Assembly: GCA_001662425.1 (NCBI GenBank)
Contig: BDDC01000508.1
Coordinates: 1 to 38,950 of the forward strand
Direction of reading: 5' to 3'
DNA from: Chlamydomonas sphaeroides
Lineage: Eukaryota > Chlorophyta > Chlorophyceae > Chlamydomonadales > Chlamydomonadaceae
DNA length: 38,950 nt
Positions 10,566 through 22,671 of the stretch are shown here, in pieces (the first letter of the stretch is position 1; each line of letters opens with the position of its first letter). Made by a program: the position numbers and the translations under genes. The notes under the pieces were generated by a model. The model was given only the letters and a program-made list of their open reading frames with translations. It did no database searches and was not told where the DNA came from.

Positions 10566-11830
10566 CCTAGCACGTCGCTATGCGCCTGTCAAGCGCTGCG
10601 TGGTATAACGCTGCTCACGACGAGATGCACATTTGAATTCTTGCTTCCTGTGCTTTAGAGGTAAGCCAGCTTTAGTGCTCTCTTATAGCATAGACTCTGT
10701 GGGCTCTGTTGGCTTTGGCGTCCAGCATGTCCCGGCGCAATGCCCTGCCCTCCTCCCGACGTCTCCGGTCTCCCCTCTCCCGCGTCTCCCCCGCATGCCA
10801 GGTCGGTCACCGGCGCGGGGTGGGGTTATCCGCATAGCTTCGGCCTTAGTCTCCGGAGCCGAGGCCGGTGCTGGCTGGCGCTGTCTACACACATGACCAA
10901 GCTGGATTCACAAGCCAACTCAGGCCGACAGCGGGCCGACTGCGCTCGTGGCTGGTGACCAAGGGCACGGCGACGCATCGGCGACACATCGGTGACTTTC
11001 CGGATACCGTGCTACCTTCCGTGTTGATGGTCTTTCGTTTTAGGCTTCATCCGCCGCCTCATACGGGCAACCAGGGGTCTCCCCTGGGAGCAACCAACGG
11101 AGCAATCCTTTCCTGCGTGCCTGGCTGCCTGCCTGGCATGACGTCCGTGCCCATAGCTTTCACCAGCCCCGTCATCCTGGGCAAGGGCAGCACATGGGCC
11201 CGAAACGCGTTATGCAACTGGTCGAGGGACGTGGCAGGGGCGCGACGGGATGGGGCACGCCCGCAGACTAGAGTGCAGCTCCCTTGGCGAGCAGATTGCC
11301 TCAGGTATCCTTTGGCTTCCACGCTGTTTCTCATGTAGGAGAGCAGATGGAATGAAGAAGCACGCAGTCTTTGTGTTGCGGGGAAGCAGGGGACAAGTGC
11401 AAGCGGAGGCCTGCTGCAAGGCAGCTGTGGCATCGAAGTGCGGTGGTGGACGGTGCTGGTAGTGGATCAAAGGAGAAGGGGTCACCCCTGCGGATGAGAG
11501 TGTAAAGTTCCCGGCGCATTTGCGAGGTGCGGGGGCGGAACAGGGGCAGGGGCGGATGCGGGCTTGGCGTGGCGTGTTTGCGTCGAGGACGGGGTAGGGG
11601 CCCAGTCACCAACAGCGGATCGCTACAGACTAGGTCTGACTGCACTAGAACGTCTCACAGCGCCGCGAGAGGTGTCGAGGAGAGCCCGATGCCTTTGCTC
11701 CCGCGAAAACATTAGCACCTTCTTTGTACAGAGCCACAAAATGCTGATCTGAACATTCAGCCATACGGCAACTAGCAAGCGCATCAATTCAGGCCAGGGT
11801 AGCCAAACCACCCGAAGTCGCTTCCGCAAC
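10566..11830. promoter_or_regulatory. Divergent intergenic region between the nucleoporin and the unknown gene
   Basis: About 1.26 kb between two genes transcribed away from each other, so it holds both promoters and 5' UTRs. Base composition is less GC-rich than in the coding regions. A TGTAA occurs on the plus strand at 11501-11505, which would fit the end of an unannotated transcript. I found no open frame with recognisable features. Confidence 0.4.
10681..10687 (-). promoter_or_regulatory. TATA-like box upstream of the nucleoporin gene
   Basis: The minus strand reads TATAAGA here, within the stretch GCTATAAGAGAGC, about 120 nt upstream of the ATG at 10565. Distance and orientation suit a core promoter with a short 5' UTR. 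The assignment is by motif only. Confidence 0.35.
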
Positions 11831-14800
11831 ATGGCGGCAACCTCATCGGCCGCTCATGCGCTAGTCGCGCTGCAGCACCGGCGCCAGCGGCGGGCGGTGC
11901 TAGCTGAAACGCTCGCGGCTGCGGAGACCTCGCCAGAGGCCACCAAGGGGGGCCAAACCTCCACGGCAGCCGCAACCTCGGCCGCGGGCTCCGCCACAGC
12001 CGCGCCTCCTCCACTCTGTCCCTCGCAGCAGCGAGTACTTGCCCAATTGCGGCGACTCCACCCCACCGCCACCGCACTGGCTGCCGCCACCGTCGCCAGG
12101 CGTCGCGCGCTGTTCTCCGCTGCCGGCAGCAGCCCCGCGGCGGCCGCTGCCGCCGCCGCACCACCCACCACACGCACCGGCAAGCCCCTCCCCTGGCCCG
12201 CCCCGTCTCGCTCCCCTCCGTCCCCACCTCCCTCCACCCCCGAGCCCTCCACCTCCGCCTCATCCGCCGCCCGGACCGACCCTCGTGCGGGGCCCCCTGC
12301 CGCCCTGCGGCGCCTCGCCACCCTCGACCTGCTCTTGCAGTTCGAAGCCTTCTACTCCTCACAAGTAGCCATGCAGCGCTCACACACAGCGCGCATCATA
12401 AAGCTCTGGCGCCGCGCCCGGGAGGCCGTACGGGCCGTGGCAGAGGACCGGCCCATCCTCGCCCCGCCCGGCTCCGTCCGCCCCTCCCATGCCTACTTCG
12501 GCATCGAGCGACAGATGGCCCTCCTGGCTCGCTTGCGGGCGAAAGGCACAGAGCACAGCGCGAGTCGGGCAGCGGCGGCGGCGTCCGCTGCCGGGGCGCT
12601 GGCGGCGCTGCAGGCTGGCTCGGGGCCCCAGGCCGGCCGACTGCGGCAGCTGGCGGCGCAGCACCTGGACCGCGGCAGCGGCGGCGGCGGCGCCGCGGCC
12701 GGTCCTGTCGCCGCCGCCGCCGCCGCGGCGGCAGCGGACCTAGGTCACGAGCAGCTGTGCGAGGCGAGTGGGTGTGTGGCATGGTTGACGGTTGGTGGTT
12801 GGTGGTTGGTAATTGCTCGCGAGGCCGCGCGCCATGCGCGGCGTCCGGGGTTCCGGGGCGGTGCACAGGGCCAGCAGGCACGCGAGCGCGGCACCTGGCG
12901 CTGCAACAGCGCGATGGCGCCGGGCACGCAGCCACCACACCGCCACACGCCTGCCCCGCCTCGGCCCCTGCGGGCCACGGCTCCCTGGCCCGTCCGTTGA
13001 CCCCTGCCGTACACCCCCTGCCGTACATCCGCTGCCGTACATCTCTTGCGTCAGGTGGTGGAGCAGCTGCGGCCGGGGCTGCTCAAGAGGGAGGCGGGCA
13101 CTTGGGGCCTGGTGGCTGCGCGCTCGCGGGACGCCGCGGCCGCCCTCGACCGGATGCTGGATTTCGTGCTGACGGCGCGCGACGACTTTGGGCAGCAGGG
13201 CCCCCTCATGGCACTCATGCGGCAGCAGCAGGCCCAGGGCCGGGTGCGTGCGGGTGCTGCGTTTTGCGGCCGCCTTGGGCGGCTTGTATGCTGCCGAGAC
13301 TTGGCCTGTCGTTCAAACCTAGTTGCGTGGCGAGCGGGCTGTCGCCGGTCGTGAAGCGCGTGGCACTGGCAGGCAGGGAGCGCGCGCAACCGCCACAGGC
13401 GGCCGCGGCTGCGGCCCCGGCGGCGTGTCACGGGCACCGCGTGCGCCGCATCGCGCTGGCGGTCGCGGTGTTGACTCGCGCTCAATAGCTGCACCGTCAG
13501 CTGCCATCATCGCTATGATAGGCGGCTGGTGCTGCTCTGCTCCCTCGCCTGCAGGTGTTTCCCGTGGCGGTCGCTGGGCTGCTGCTGCTGAGCGCGCCCG
13601 GGAAGGGCGAGGCCCGGCTGCAGGACGAGGCGCTGGAGCCGTGCGCCTGCGCCGTGCTGGCCGTCTTCCATGCCGCGTGCCAGGTGTGGTGCAGTACGGT
13701 GTCGTACGGCATACGGTAGCTACGGCACGCTTGTACGACGCGTGATGCGGACACGCCGTCAAGGCGGTGCGGGGCCGCTGGGCGCTGGCCTCGCCACGGC
13801 CTTGGTACCCGCCACCTCCATCCACACAGTCCAACCACCCCGGAGCACTGCTCCGTCACCACGGCGCCTCATGCGTTCAGTCTGTACGACGTGCCTTCGC
13901 CTTTATCTAACCCGTGCCTCACCCTCCATCCCCGTACCCTCCGCCTCCGTACCGTACCTTACCGCGGCCGTACCGGCCCCCCGCAGGAGCGGCCGCCCGC
14001 CATCACGTTATCGCCCGCCGCGCTGTACGACATGATCCGGTACGGCGTGATGCTGACTGCGGATCCGCTGGTGCGCGCCGCGCTGCCGCTGGCGGGCGGT
14101 GGCGGCGCCGACCAGGAGGCGGAGGAGCAGGCGTGGGAGGAGGCGTTGGCGGCGCGCTTTAAGGGCCTGCAGTGCCGCCTTGGCAGCGACCTGCTGTGCA
14201 GCCTACTCACCGCACTGGCGGACTCGGCCACCACCGGCGGCATCCTCAGGTCCGTGGGGCCGCGTGCCGAGCGTTACATTAGCATGGATGGTTACGTAAG
14301 CGCGAGCGTGTGCCGTACGACGCGCGTGCCAGATGATGTGGCGCGCTCGCCGTCCTCATGCGGGGCCTCGTGTGTCGTACAGCGCTGCGGCGCGGCACGG
14401 TGTGGTTGCGACGGTGCGGATGCGACGGTGTCGATGCGACTGCGTGGTGTCCAGGAGCCCCATACCCCTCCTCGGCCGAGCTGCAACCGTAGCGGTGTAT
14501 GCGGGGGCCCACGGGTGGCCGCCGCCGCAGCACACCCCGTCCTCGGCATGCCGTGCCGCTTGGGCGTGCGCCGAAGCAGTCCTCGTATCCTGTGATTATT
14601 CCATCCGTACGTCGATCATTCGGCTTTATCGACTTTCTCAAAGAGCCTGCGGGGGCTGCGCCCAGGCGCGCGGGCACGGCGGCGCCACCGGTGGCGCCCG
14701 CGACACCGTCACTCCCTGCATGCCCTCGTTGCCATCAAAGCCTCCCCCTGCAAGCGCCCGCAGCCCACGGGGTGCCCCGGGCGCTGCCGCAGCCCTGGCT

Positions 14801-17800
14801 GCAGCCCGCAAGGGCTGGGCGAGGCCCTGTTTGTACCCACACCCTCCGTGCTCCGTTGCGTCGCTGCGGCCAGCTGACAGTCCGTTGGCTGGCGCGCCTG
14901 CGCCGCGCTGCCCGCCCGGGCCCCGCAGCGCCATCGCCGCGCTGCTGCGGGCGCTGGATGAGTCAGATGGCGGCCCCAGCAGCGCAGTGGAGGACGCGGC
15001 GACCGCCTTGCTGGCCTTCAAGCTGACGCGGCAAGACGAGATCCAGCAGGTGGGACAGGCCTGGCCCATGCCCGATCCCCCCCATGAGGTCTGGCGCACC
15101 GTATTCGATGCGTACGTACACATCTGAGGCGTGTGGCTTCAGTGGGATGTGGGATCGGTGCGTCGGCGTCATCCTAGCCATCGAGGTGGCGCGGCAGGGG
15201 ATGGAGCGGATGTGGCTCAGCGCGCCGCAACGGGTGCGCCTGCCAGCGCCTGGGCGCGGCGAACGCATGCGAGCCCGCTCGCCGTGAGGGCCCCGGCGCT
15301 GCGCGACAACTCGTATGACACACGTGGGGTGGAGACGTACGCATGACGTACTCGCTGATGCTGTAGAGGAGGCTGTGGCTGTGGGTGAGGCTGTGCACGG
15401 ACCGGCCGCACGCATCCAACCCTGCCCGCAGGAGGAGGCGAACAGCCGGCAGCCCGGCGGCGGCGTGGCCGCGGGACGCGCCAGTGAACGCGGCAGCGCC
15501 GCCGCCGCCACGGAACGAGCGACCCGCAGCGCCGCCATGGGCGCCGTCGCCGCAGCAGCGGCGGGCCCGGGCCCTTTGTCAGCCGCTGCAGCGGCTGCTG
15601 CAGCCAGCAACAACGGCCAGCCCGCGCCGGCGGCAGCAGCGCCGTCAGGCCCTAATCGTGCGCCTGGGGCCGGCGGCGGCGCCGCCGCCCCCGCCGCGCC
15701 GCCCCCAGCGCTCGGCGGCCTGGCCGCCGCCCTCCGCGACCGCCTCTACGCCCTGCTCGCGCCGCCGCCGCCACCACCGCCGGCGTCCGGCGGCGGCGGC
15801 TCCACCGCCGCCTGCCTCGCGGCCGTCGACGCCTGCCTGGCCGCCGCCGAGGCCTGCGGCCTCCTCTCCGACTCCGCGCCCGGCGCCGTCGCGCAGCCGG
15901 GCCAGCTGCAGGCCGTCCTCACCACCGCCGCCGCCGCCGCCGCCGGCCCCGCGGGCTCCGGCGCCGCCGACGGCCTGCCGGCCTTCCTCGCTGCGCGCCG
16001 CAGCTCGACGCACAAGGCGGCCGCCAAGGTCGGCAACGTCATGGACGTGCACGTCGCAAGGTCGGTAGACATCCTGATCCACACCACCCGCACGGGCGGC
16101 TCCCAGCTGACGTCCTTCCTGACGGCCGTGGGCACGGGCAAGGACCGCCTGCCGCCGTCGTGCGAGGTGCTGATGATGGCGAGCCGGCTGCGCTCGGGAC
16201 TGGTGCAGGCGGCGTCGGCGCGGGGCGGAGGCGGAGGAGCAGGGCCGTGGATGCGCGTGCTCAAGAGCCAGCTGCCGGCGCCGCCGGGCGTGCCGGAGGC
16301 GGAGCTGCGGCTGGTGGGTGCGGTCGCGACTCGCGATTGCGCGTATGTGTGCGTGTGTTCAACCTTACAGGGCTGAAGTAGAGACCACCTCCAAGTGTCT
16401 GCCTATGCGTGTGCGGCTGCGGCTGCGTGGAAGGAAGGGGTCGGACGCCGGCGCCTGCTCGTGGGCGCAAGGGCCTCTGCTGCCGCAGCCGCGATGACGT
16501 CGGTGGGGGGCACGGGCTGCCGGCGCCGGAGGCGTGCCGCAGGACCGCAGCAGGGGTCGCACGTACAGATGTGCGGTGCGGTCCGTGCAATGTGCTTGCC
16601 GAGGTCGCAGAGCCGTCCCGAGTGCCGGGGCAACAGATGTCTGATCCCACGGGACGAGACGCTTGGCGGCTCCGCCTTTCGTGCGTAAGGCAATGAACCC
16701 CCTCCCCCAACCCGCCCAACCCCCAACTCACTGCCCCCCAGCTGCCGTACACTGCCGTACTGGGCCTGTCGGCCGCCACCGGCAACATGGCGCTGGAGCC
16801 GCTGGAGAGCATGCGCGTGGGCTACTGCTTCGCCGCAGGCGCCCTCATGCGGCACTACATGGTTCGTGCCGCAACTGTCTGTCTGTGTTCGCAGCGAAGG
16901 CATGCAGCATATGTGTGTTTATGTTGATAGGGAATAAGTATAGAGTAACACGCACGCGGCACTTCGAGGGCGTGGCGACGCGTTGTTCGTGCGTAACAGG
17001 CAAGCAGGGATGCGTTGGGTTTGGGTGCTCCGGTGCGGCCAGGTAAACCCAGCGCCGCCCCGAGGGAAACCCAATGTGCGTGCAACAGGTGTGCATGCTG
17101 CAGTGGTTATCGGTCATATGTGTTTTTGCATAAGTTGCACAAGTTGCATAAGTTGCATACGTTGCACAAGCTAAGTACCATATCTGTATGTTTCGAGGCG
17201 GCGCTGGGCTTTGCCCCCCGAACCGGCACATCTGGTCGCATCCCCGTTTGCTGCGCACAACCAACGAGCCACCAACGCTTGGCGCGCGGGGAGTGCCACA
17301 ACAGCTGGTCAATGAACTTCCCGCACCGCCGCCCGCGCGCAGGCTCCGCCCCCAGGCAGCCGCAAGGGTGCGGTCGGCCGGCCCCTGTCGGTGGCAGCCG
17401 CGGAGGCTGCGCGGCTGATGGCGTTCCTGGCGTACGTGCCCGTGGGCCACGGCGGGCTGTCGGGGCTGGCCGCTGGCAGCGGAGGCGAGGGCGCCGACAG
17501 CGGGGCAGGCAGCGTGCGCGAGCAGCTGCTGGAGGGCGTGAGGTGGGGCCGGACGGGGCAGGGCGGGGCGGGACCGGGCATGGGGATGGGCACGTGCGTT
17601 CCGTGGGCAGCTGTGCCCCGCCTGCGGCAAGGCCTGCGCCCCGCACACGCGCACGCGTCACCAACGCCCAGGGGTTTGCGACTGACTGCCACCTGTGAAT
17701 GAGCACACCCCGTGCCTACGGCGGCTGGCCCCGGCTGGCCGGCTGGTGTCGCTGTGAGGGGTCCCTGGCGGCTGGTAAAGAAAGCAAAAGCACGAGAAGG

Positions 17801-18511
17801 CAGCAGGCTCACCGCGTCCGCTGCCTTCCCCTCTGCCTCCCCCTCTGCCTCCCCCTCTGCCTCCCCCTCTGCCCCCCCCTCTGCCTCCCCCTCTGCCTCC
17901 CCCTCTGCCGTGCAGCCGCATGCTCGCCGACCCGCAGCTCTGCTGGCTGCTCAGCCAGGTGCGAGGGACCCTGCGGGCCATGCACCCCGTGCTGCATGGG
18001 CCGTGCCGCAGCGCCTAAAGAGGACCCCGCTCCTGCTCCACCACACCGCACAACGCAACAACAACACGACACAACACAACACAACACAACACAACACAAC
18101 ACAACACAACACAACACAACACACTAACATAGCGCAGCGCACCCTCCCACGCGGCGACAACCCACGATGTACAAGCCAGAGCCGCGCCGTAGGCCGTGCC
18201 CTTCTAAACATGCGCCCGGGGGGCTCATCGCATGTCTCAAGAGAGCGCTCACCACAGACCACACCCCTCACGGCACGCCTCTCCCGCCCCGCCTCCTCCT
18301 CCACCACCCGAACACTTCCACCCCCACCCCAACCCCCACCCCAACCCCCACCCCTGCCCACCCCTGCCCACCCCTCCCGCCCCCGCAGCTCATGTCGGGC
18401 CAGGCGCTGCAGATGGGCCCGGCCGCCAGCCCCGAGGAGCGCGCGGCGGCGGCGCATGAGGCGCTGGGGCTGCTGCTGCTGTCGCGCCTGGACGACCAGG
18501 CCAACGGCTGA
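11831..18511 (+). CDS. Unrecognised large Ala-rich helical protein, about 1035 residues
   Basis: Proposed exons: 11831-12775, 13055-13243, 13555-13683, 13987-14295, 14644-14690 (tentative), 14929-15049, 15432-16313, 16742-16861, 17343-17542, 17916-17958, 18389-18511. I do not recognise the family. The N-terminus is rich in Ala, Arg and Ser with almost no acidic residues at first, as in organelle-targeted algal proteins, so chloroplast or mitochondrial import is possible (inference). The rest alternates Ala/Pro-rich linkers with ordinary helical segments, for example VVEQLRPGLLKREAGTWGLV, YDMIRYGVMLTADPLVRAAL, SVDILIHTTRTGGSQLTSFL and AARLMAFLAYVPVGHGGLSG. These suggest an alpha-solenoid or multi-helix scaffold. 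I see no catalytic motif, zinc ligands or membrane segment. Exons 2-4 and 7-11 are well supported by splice sites and phase. The end of exon 1 and the short exon at 14644 are the weak points. Confidence 0.68.
13003..13044 (+). repeat. Three tandem copies of a CTGCCGTACA unit in an intron
   Basis: A unit of about 13-17 bp (CTGCCGTACAYC) occurs three times just upstream of the acceptor before 13055 in the unrecognised gene. It doubles as the pyrimidine-rich tract of that intron. Confidence 0.7.
17126..17170 (+). repeat. 9-bp tandem repeat in an intron
   Basis: Five copies of TTGCAYAAG-like units lie in an AT-richer part of the intron between exons 16742-16861 and 17343-17542 of the unrecognised gene. 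Confidence 0.85.
17828..17909 (+). repeat. CCCCTCTGCCTC tandem repeat preceding an acceptor
   Basis: About seven copies of a 12-bp pyrimidine-rich unit form the tract immediately upstream of the acceptor at 17915/17916. The repeat therefore serves as an extended polypyrimidine tract for a 43-nt exon. Confidence 0.85.
18071..18122 (+). repeat. (ACAAC)n microsatellite in an intron
   Basis: About ten perfect pentanucleotide copies in the last intron of the unrecognised gene, preceded by imperfect ACAAC units from about 18050. Confidence 0.95.
18318..18371 (+). repeat. C-rich CCCCAAC/CCCCTGCCCA minisatellite
   Basis: Short C-rich tandem units end just before the acceptor of the terminal exon at 18389, again acting as its pyrimidine tract. 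Confidence 0.75.
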
Positions 18512-19257
18512 GGGGCCGATCGGGGGCTCACAGCTGCGCCCGGGGTGACCCCGCCATGGGCGTGGGCATGGGCGTGGCGCGCCCGGACAGCCCAAGCGCA
18601 AGCGGCGCAGTCGGCGACGTCCGGCAGCTGCCGCCTCTGCCGGCGTATGGAGGTGAGGTCAGCCCCAGGCCAGCGCCAAGCGCGTCTGCTGTGGCCGGGG
18701 GCCGGTGCGTGCGTGGGATGGATGCGCGGGTCTCTGCCGGGTAGGCTGTCCAGGAAGAGGGGCACCTGCGTTGGGGCGGCCGCCATTGGCCATGGGGGGT
18801 GGATGGAGCGCAGTGGGACCGGGATGGCGGCAGTGCAGGGCTGCATGACATGGCGCAGAGTATGGTGCGGCCGGGGTGCTGCACATCGGGGGGAGGGTGC
18901 CGGGGCGGCGTCGGGGCGGTCAGGTTTCGGCGCGTGCTGGCTGTGGGGTGGTGCCGCATGAGGCCCTGCGGCGCTGGGGCGCTGGCACGGCGCAGTGGGG
19001 CTCTAGTGTGTGGCTGGCAGCGCAGGGCGGCGGGGCGGTGGGCGCAGGTGGGTTCAAGGCGAGGAGTACCACGGGGGAGGCTAGGGGGAGGCTAGGGCGC
19101 TGCGTTATGGGGGCTAGATGCGGGACTGCGGGTGGGGCGTGCGTGCAGCTTGCGCGGCGCGTGGGGTCCGCAAGAGAGCGGGCGCGGGCGCAGGGGGCGG
19201 CAATGTGTTCAGGGGTGCTGTCGGTAGTTGTGTGGCGGCGGCAATGGCAGCGGCGCG

Positions 19258-19258
19258 G

Positions 19259-19290
<32 letters not shown>
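19258..19290 (+). repeat. (GGCA)8 microsatellite in a 3' UTR
   Basis: About eight tetranucleotide copies lie between the stop of the unrecognised gene (18511) and its TGTAA signal. The whole interval 18512-19449 appears to be 3' UTR. I see no other gene in it. Confidence 0.85.
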
Positions 19291-19292
<2 letters not shown>

Positions 19293-19449
19293 GCAGCAGG
19301 GTTGGGCGCGACATGAGTTGAGGGCTGGTGTGGAGCCACAGAGAGAGAGGGTGGGGAGAGTCGAGAGTGTACAGGTTCTTGGCTTCGTCTGTTTTACGTG
19401 AAGGCTGCCGCGGAGGGATCGAGGTTGCCTCGGTTACGCCGGTTGGGAT

Positions 19450-19454
19450 TGTAA
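19450..19454 (+). terminator. TGTAA poly(A) signal of the unrecognised gene
   Basis: First TGTAA noticed after the TGA at 18509-18511. It implies a 3' UTR of about 0.95 kb, long but not unusual for volvocine genes. Confidence 0.5.
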
Positions 19455-20655
19455 CAGAACCGTCTGTTGGCTTCGCTTGAGTTCAATATGGCTGCATCGT
19501 AGACGCACGGCCGGGTCCTCGCATGCAAAGCATAGCGTAGGAGTAACAGCGCAGGAGCCTCCCTGCCAGGGGTAGCTCTTTGACGAGCTGGCCACATCCG
19601 GGATGAGGAAAAGGACGTAACCCCCCCGTCCTTTATCTAGGCCTGCCGGCCGCCCCCACCATTTGGGCTACTTCAGTGAAAGGCATTTGAACGCAGGCGC
19701 CCTACCATCCTCTCAACCTGCGCTGAGCGCGCTCAGTTCTGGCACTCGTCTGGGGCGCGGCCCCTGGCCCCTTCACCCCGACATGGCCGGGGCACGCTTG
19801 CCTGCAATGATATGGGTGTCCCCCTCGGCCCCCCGGCCTCGCGCTAGCACAAGAGTACAACAGCTATAGAAACAGCCGCCGCCCAGCCAGCCATGCACGG
19901 CCAGGAGGCAGGGCCCGCCCTCACCGCCAACTCAACCCCCAACACCGCTATGCTTCCGCTGAACTGTGCGGTGGACCGTGGAGCAGAGCAGTGTGATACT
20001 GAGACGGGGCAAACAGCCGGCGCCGCCTGCAGCTGCTTCAAGGCCCGCTAGCAATTCGTAGCGAAAAAATAGCGCGCTACCCAGGGCTTGCCTGCAGCCA
20101 TGACGAGCCATGCAGACCGGCAGGCAGCGGGCAGGCAGACCGGTGCCCCCTGCCCCGTAGGAACTAGGAAACGTCCCGACCGCTAACATCGAAGCACGTC
20201 AGCATATCGCGCTTAGTAGGGCGCCAGAGCCATGACGGCGTGTACTGGGGGCCCCAAAGAAGGCCGGGACATGTAACTTAACGGCATGGCGGTGGACCCT
20301 TGGGTCGCCGGTGTTTCCACATGCCGACAACAGGCGCGAGAACTAAATGTGGCGCGAGTTGTTGCCGTGTTAGGCCTGTCGCGTGTTGTGGGGGAACGCG
20401 CTTCCGCAGCTTTGCCGACATGCGCCTTTCTCAACGCTACTCTCCTGGCCCCAGTAAGCGCGCCGAGGCATGCTGTGATGGCGACAAGTCTGTGCGATGA
20501 AGAGAAGCCGAGTTGGGACTACAGGAGAGACCGAGCGAAGCGGCGATCAGGTGCAGATCTCCCATGCAGTATTTGCTTGCGCACGACCTGCCTGCTGCAC
20601 GCCGTGTCCGCTGTGTCACCGTTCAGTGCCACCCTCGACCACACAGTCCAGAACC
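19455..20655. promoter_or_regulatory. Intergenic region and promoter of LHCA
   Basis: About 1.2 kb with no convincing gene. It must contain the promoter and 5' UTR of the LHCA gene. The context around the start codon is GAACCATGCT. No clear TATA box was identified; a TGTAA occurs near 20275 without an assigned gene. Confidence 0.4.
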
Positions 20656-22229
20656 ATGCTGGCCGCTAAGTCGAACGTTGCTCTGGGCCGCCGTGCCCCG
20701 GTCCGCGGCTCGCGCGCCGTGTGCGCTGCATCCGCGCGCCCCACCTGGCTGCCCGGCCTCTCCCCGCCCTCGCACCTGAAGGGCCAGCTGGCCGGTGAGC
20801 AGCGCTCGGAAGAATTTGGCTTGCAGCAGTCGGGATGTGCCCAGCCTGCGCCACGGCGCTGCAGCACGGCGTAGCATAAGTTTTGGGAAACAGCTCTAAT
20901 AGCTGCAGCAAATTCGTCGTTCACACGCAGCGCCATATCGACTGTTGGACGCCAAGGAGCATCGCGACCCGGCTGTGTCGCGCCTGGCCTGATCTTACAT
21001 CATGGCGCCCCGCATGGCTGTAGGTGACAACGGCTTCGACCCCCTTGGCCTGGGCCAGGACGAGGGCCGCCTCAAGTGGTGAGCTACCTACTACTAGCAT
21101 CGCGATCGGGTGCACGACCTCGCGAGGTCTGCTGCGCGCTAATTGGCCGCATCTCGCTACGTAGGTATGCTGAGGCCGAGAAGACCAACGGCCGCTGGGC
21201 CATGATGGCCGTGACCGGTATCCTGGGCCAGGTGCGTCCCCCACGGCTGGGGCCGTCGCTCGGGCGCCTGCCCGACCTGCCCGGGGCTCCCACGGCCTTG
21301 CACGAAGCAGCACGTACACCCAAGCAACGCCTTGAGATAGGTTTGAGGTGTTGCTGACGGCCCGGCTGTGACCCTGGGTGCGCCGGAACCTGCAGGAGCT
21401 GCTGGGCGTGACCCCGTCCTGGTACGAGGCCGGCGCCAAGGAGTACGACATCCCCGCTACTCCCCTGACCGCCATTGAGTTCATCGTCATGGGCTTCCTG
21501 GAGATCAAGCGCTACCAGGGCTTCAAGCAGACCGGCACGGTGCGTGGGCGTGTCGCTCAAGCACGCTCGCAACGAGAAGCGCTCTCTCTTCTGCTGTCAT
21601 GTGACTCACCTCCCTGGCTTGGACTTTCCCTCGCTCTCGCACTCTCCTCCCCTCCCCGCAGTCGGGCTTCATCAACTCGTTCCCCTTCGACCCCGCTGGC
21701 ATGAACTCCCCGTCGATGGCCACCAAGGAGGTCAAGAACGGCCGCCTGGCCATGGTAAGAATTGAGGCAGGGCAAATCTTGATGTGGGCATTGGACCTCG
21801 GGTCACATCAGCCTGAAGACTGGCGCTGGTAGCGGGGGGTGGAGTCGATAGCAACGCCCAAACTGTGCAACTTCCTGGCTGAGCGCATGCTACATGCGTC
21901 CTGCAGGTTGCCTTCATTGGCTTCTGCGTCCAGGCCCTGGTCAGCCGCACCCAGCCCGTGGAGGGCCTGACGGCTCACCTGGCTGACCCCTTCGGCAAGA
22001 ACATCACCTACTACCTGGTACGTCGTGCTGTTCTCGAGCGCGTGACGACGTGTCATAATACTTTTCAATGCCCGACAAGTGTAGCATCTTCCTCGTTTGC
22101 ACCGCGCGTCGGAACAATAGCTTCCCCGTACCTGGCTTCGTCCTTTCGAGGATTGCAGCATTTGTGACCTAATTGCCGCCGTTCTTCGTGGCCCCACAGA
22201 CCCACCTGCCCGAGACCCTGGCCAAGTAA
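20656..22229 (+). CDS. LHCA: Photosystem I light-harvesting chlorophyll a/b protein
   Basis: Seven exons: 20656-20794, 21024-21078, 21165-21231, 21396-21539, 21662-21754, 21907-22017, 22200-22229; 212 residues. The first 25-30 residues (Ala, Arg, Ser, Val, no acid) are a chloroplast transit peptide, followed by RPTWLPGL, the usual Lhca mature start. FDPLGLG precedes helix B (EAEKTNGRWAMMAVTGILGQ); helix C is AIEFIVMGFLEIKRYQG; helix A is KEVKNGRLAMVAFIGF. The Glu/Arg pairs that bind chlorophyll and lock helices A and B are present. Asn replaces His before GRWAM at the chlorophyll 603 (A5) position, a feature of Lhca members with low-energy 'red' chlorophylls. The short length and Asn resemble the Lhca2/4/9 type of Chlamydomonas, but I cannot assign a number. 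It binds chlorophyll a/b and carotenoids in the thylakoid and feeds energy to PSI. Confidence 0.95.
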
Positions 22230-22666
22230 GCGGCCCCTCGGGACGCGAGTGGGCGGCGGCGGACTGAGCACAGGCTGTGGCGAAGCCGGAGGCGGAGCTC
22301 GGCTTGCGGATGTCGCTTCGCTCCAGGCGGGCTAGGAGCTGGTGGACTTGGTTGTGCGGAGGACGGTCCACGGCGGCGTGTGGACTGGGGCGTGTGCGGT
22401 TGGGGGCACGCGGAGGGTGATCACGACGGGCTAACGCGCCAGGCGTGACGCCGCGGTGGTCCCGGTTTTGTATGTTACGAGACAGGTGCGCGGGGCGGTT
22501 CTTGCCGGCAGCCGCGCCCGCCCGCGCGCTGCATACAGCGGCAGAACTGGCGCCCGTGACAGATAGCGGGGTGTGCGCGCTCCGAGTTTTGGTGGCGGCG
22601 GATGTGCAGCGGAGGCCCCGGGCCGCGCTGGGGGGCCTGCACGCCGGGGCTGCATCGATCGCATTG

Positions 22667-22671
22667 TGTAA
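22667..22671 (+). terminator. TGTAA poly(A) signal of LHCA
   Basis: First TGTAA after the TAA stop at 22227-22229, giving a 3' UTR of about 450 nt. Confidence 0.6.

Noticed and set aside
4706..11012. Shared CCGGATACCGTGCT at about 4706 and 10999
   Set aside because: A 14-bp identity is expected by chance in 39 kb, and the flanks do not extend convincingly.
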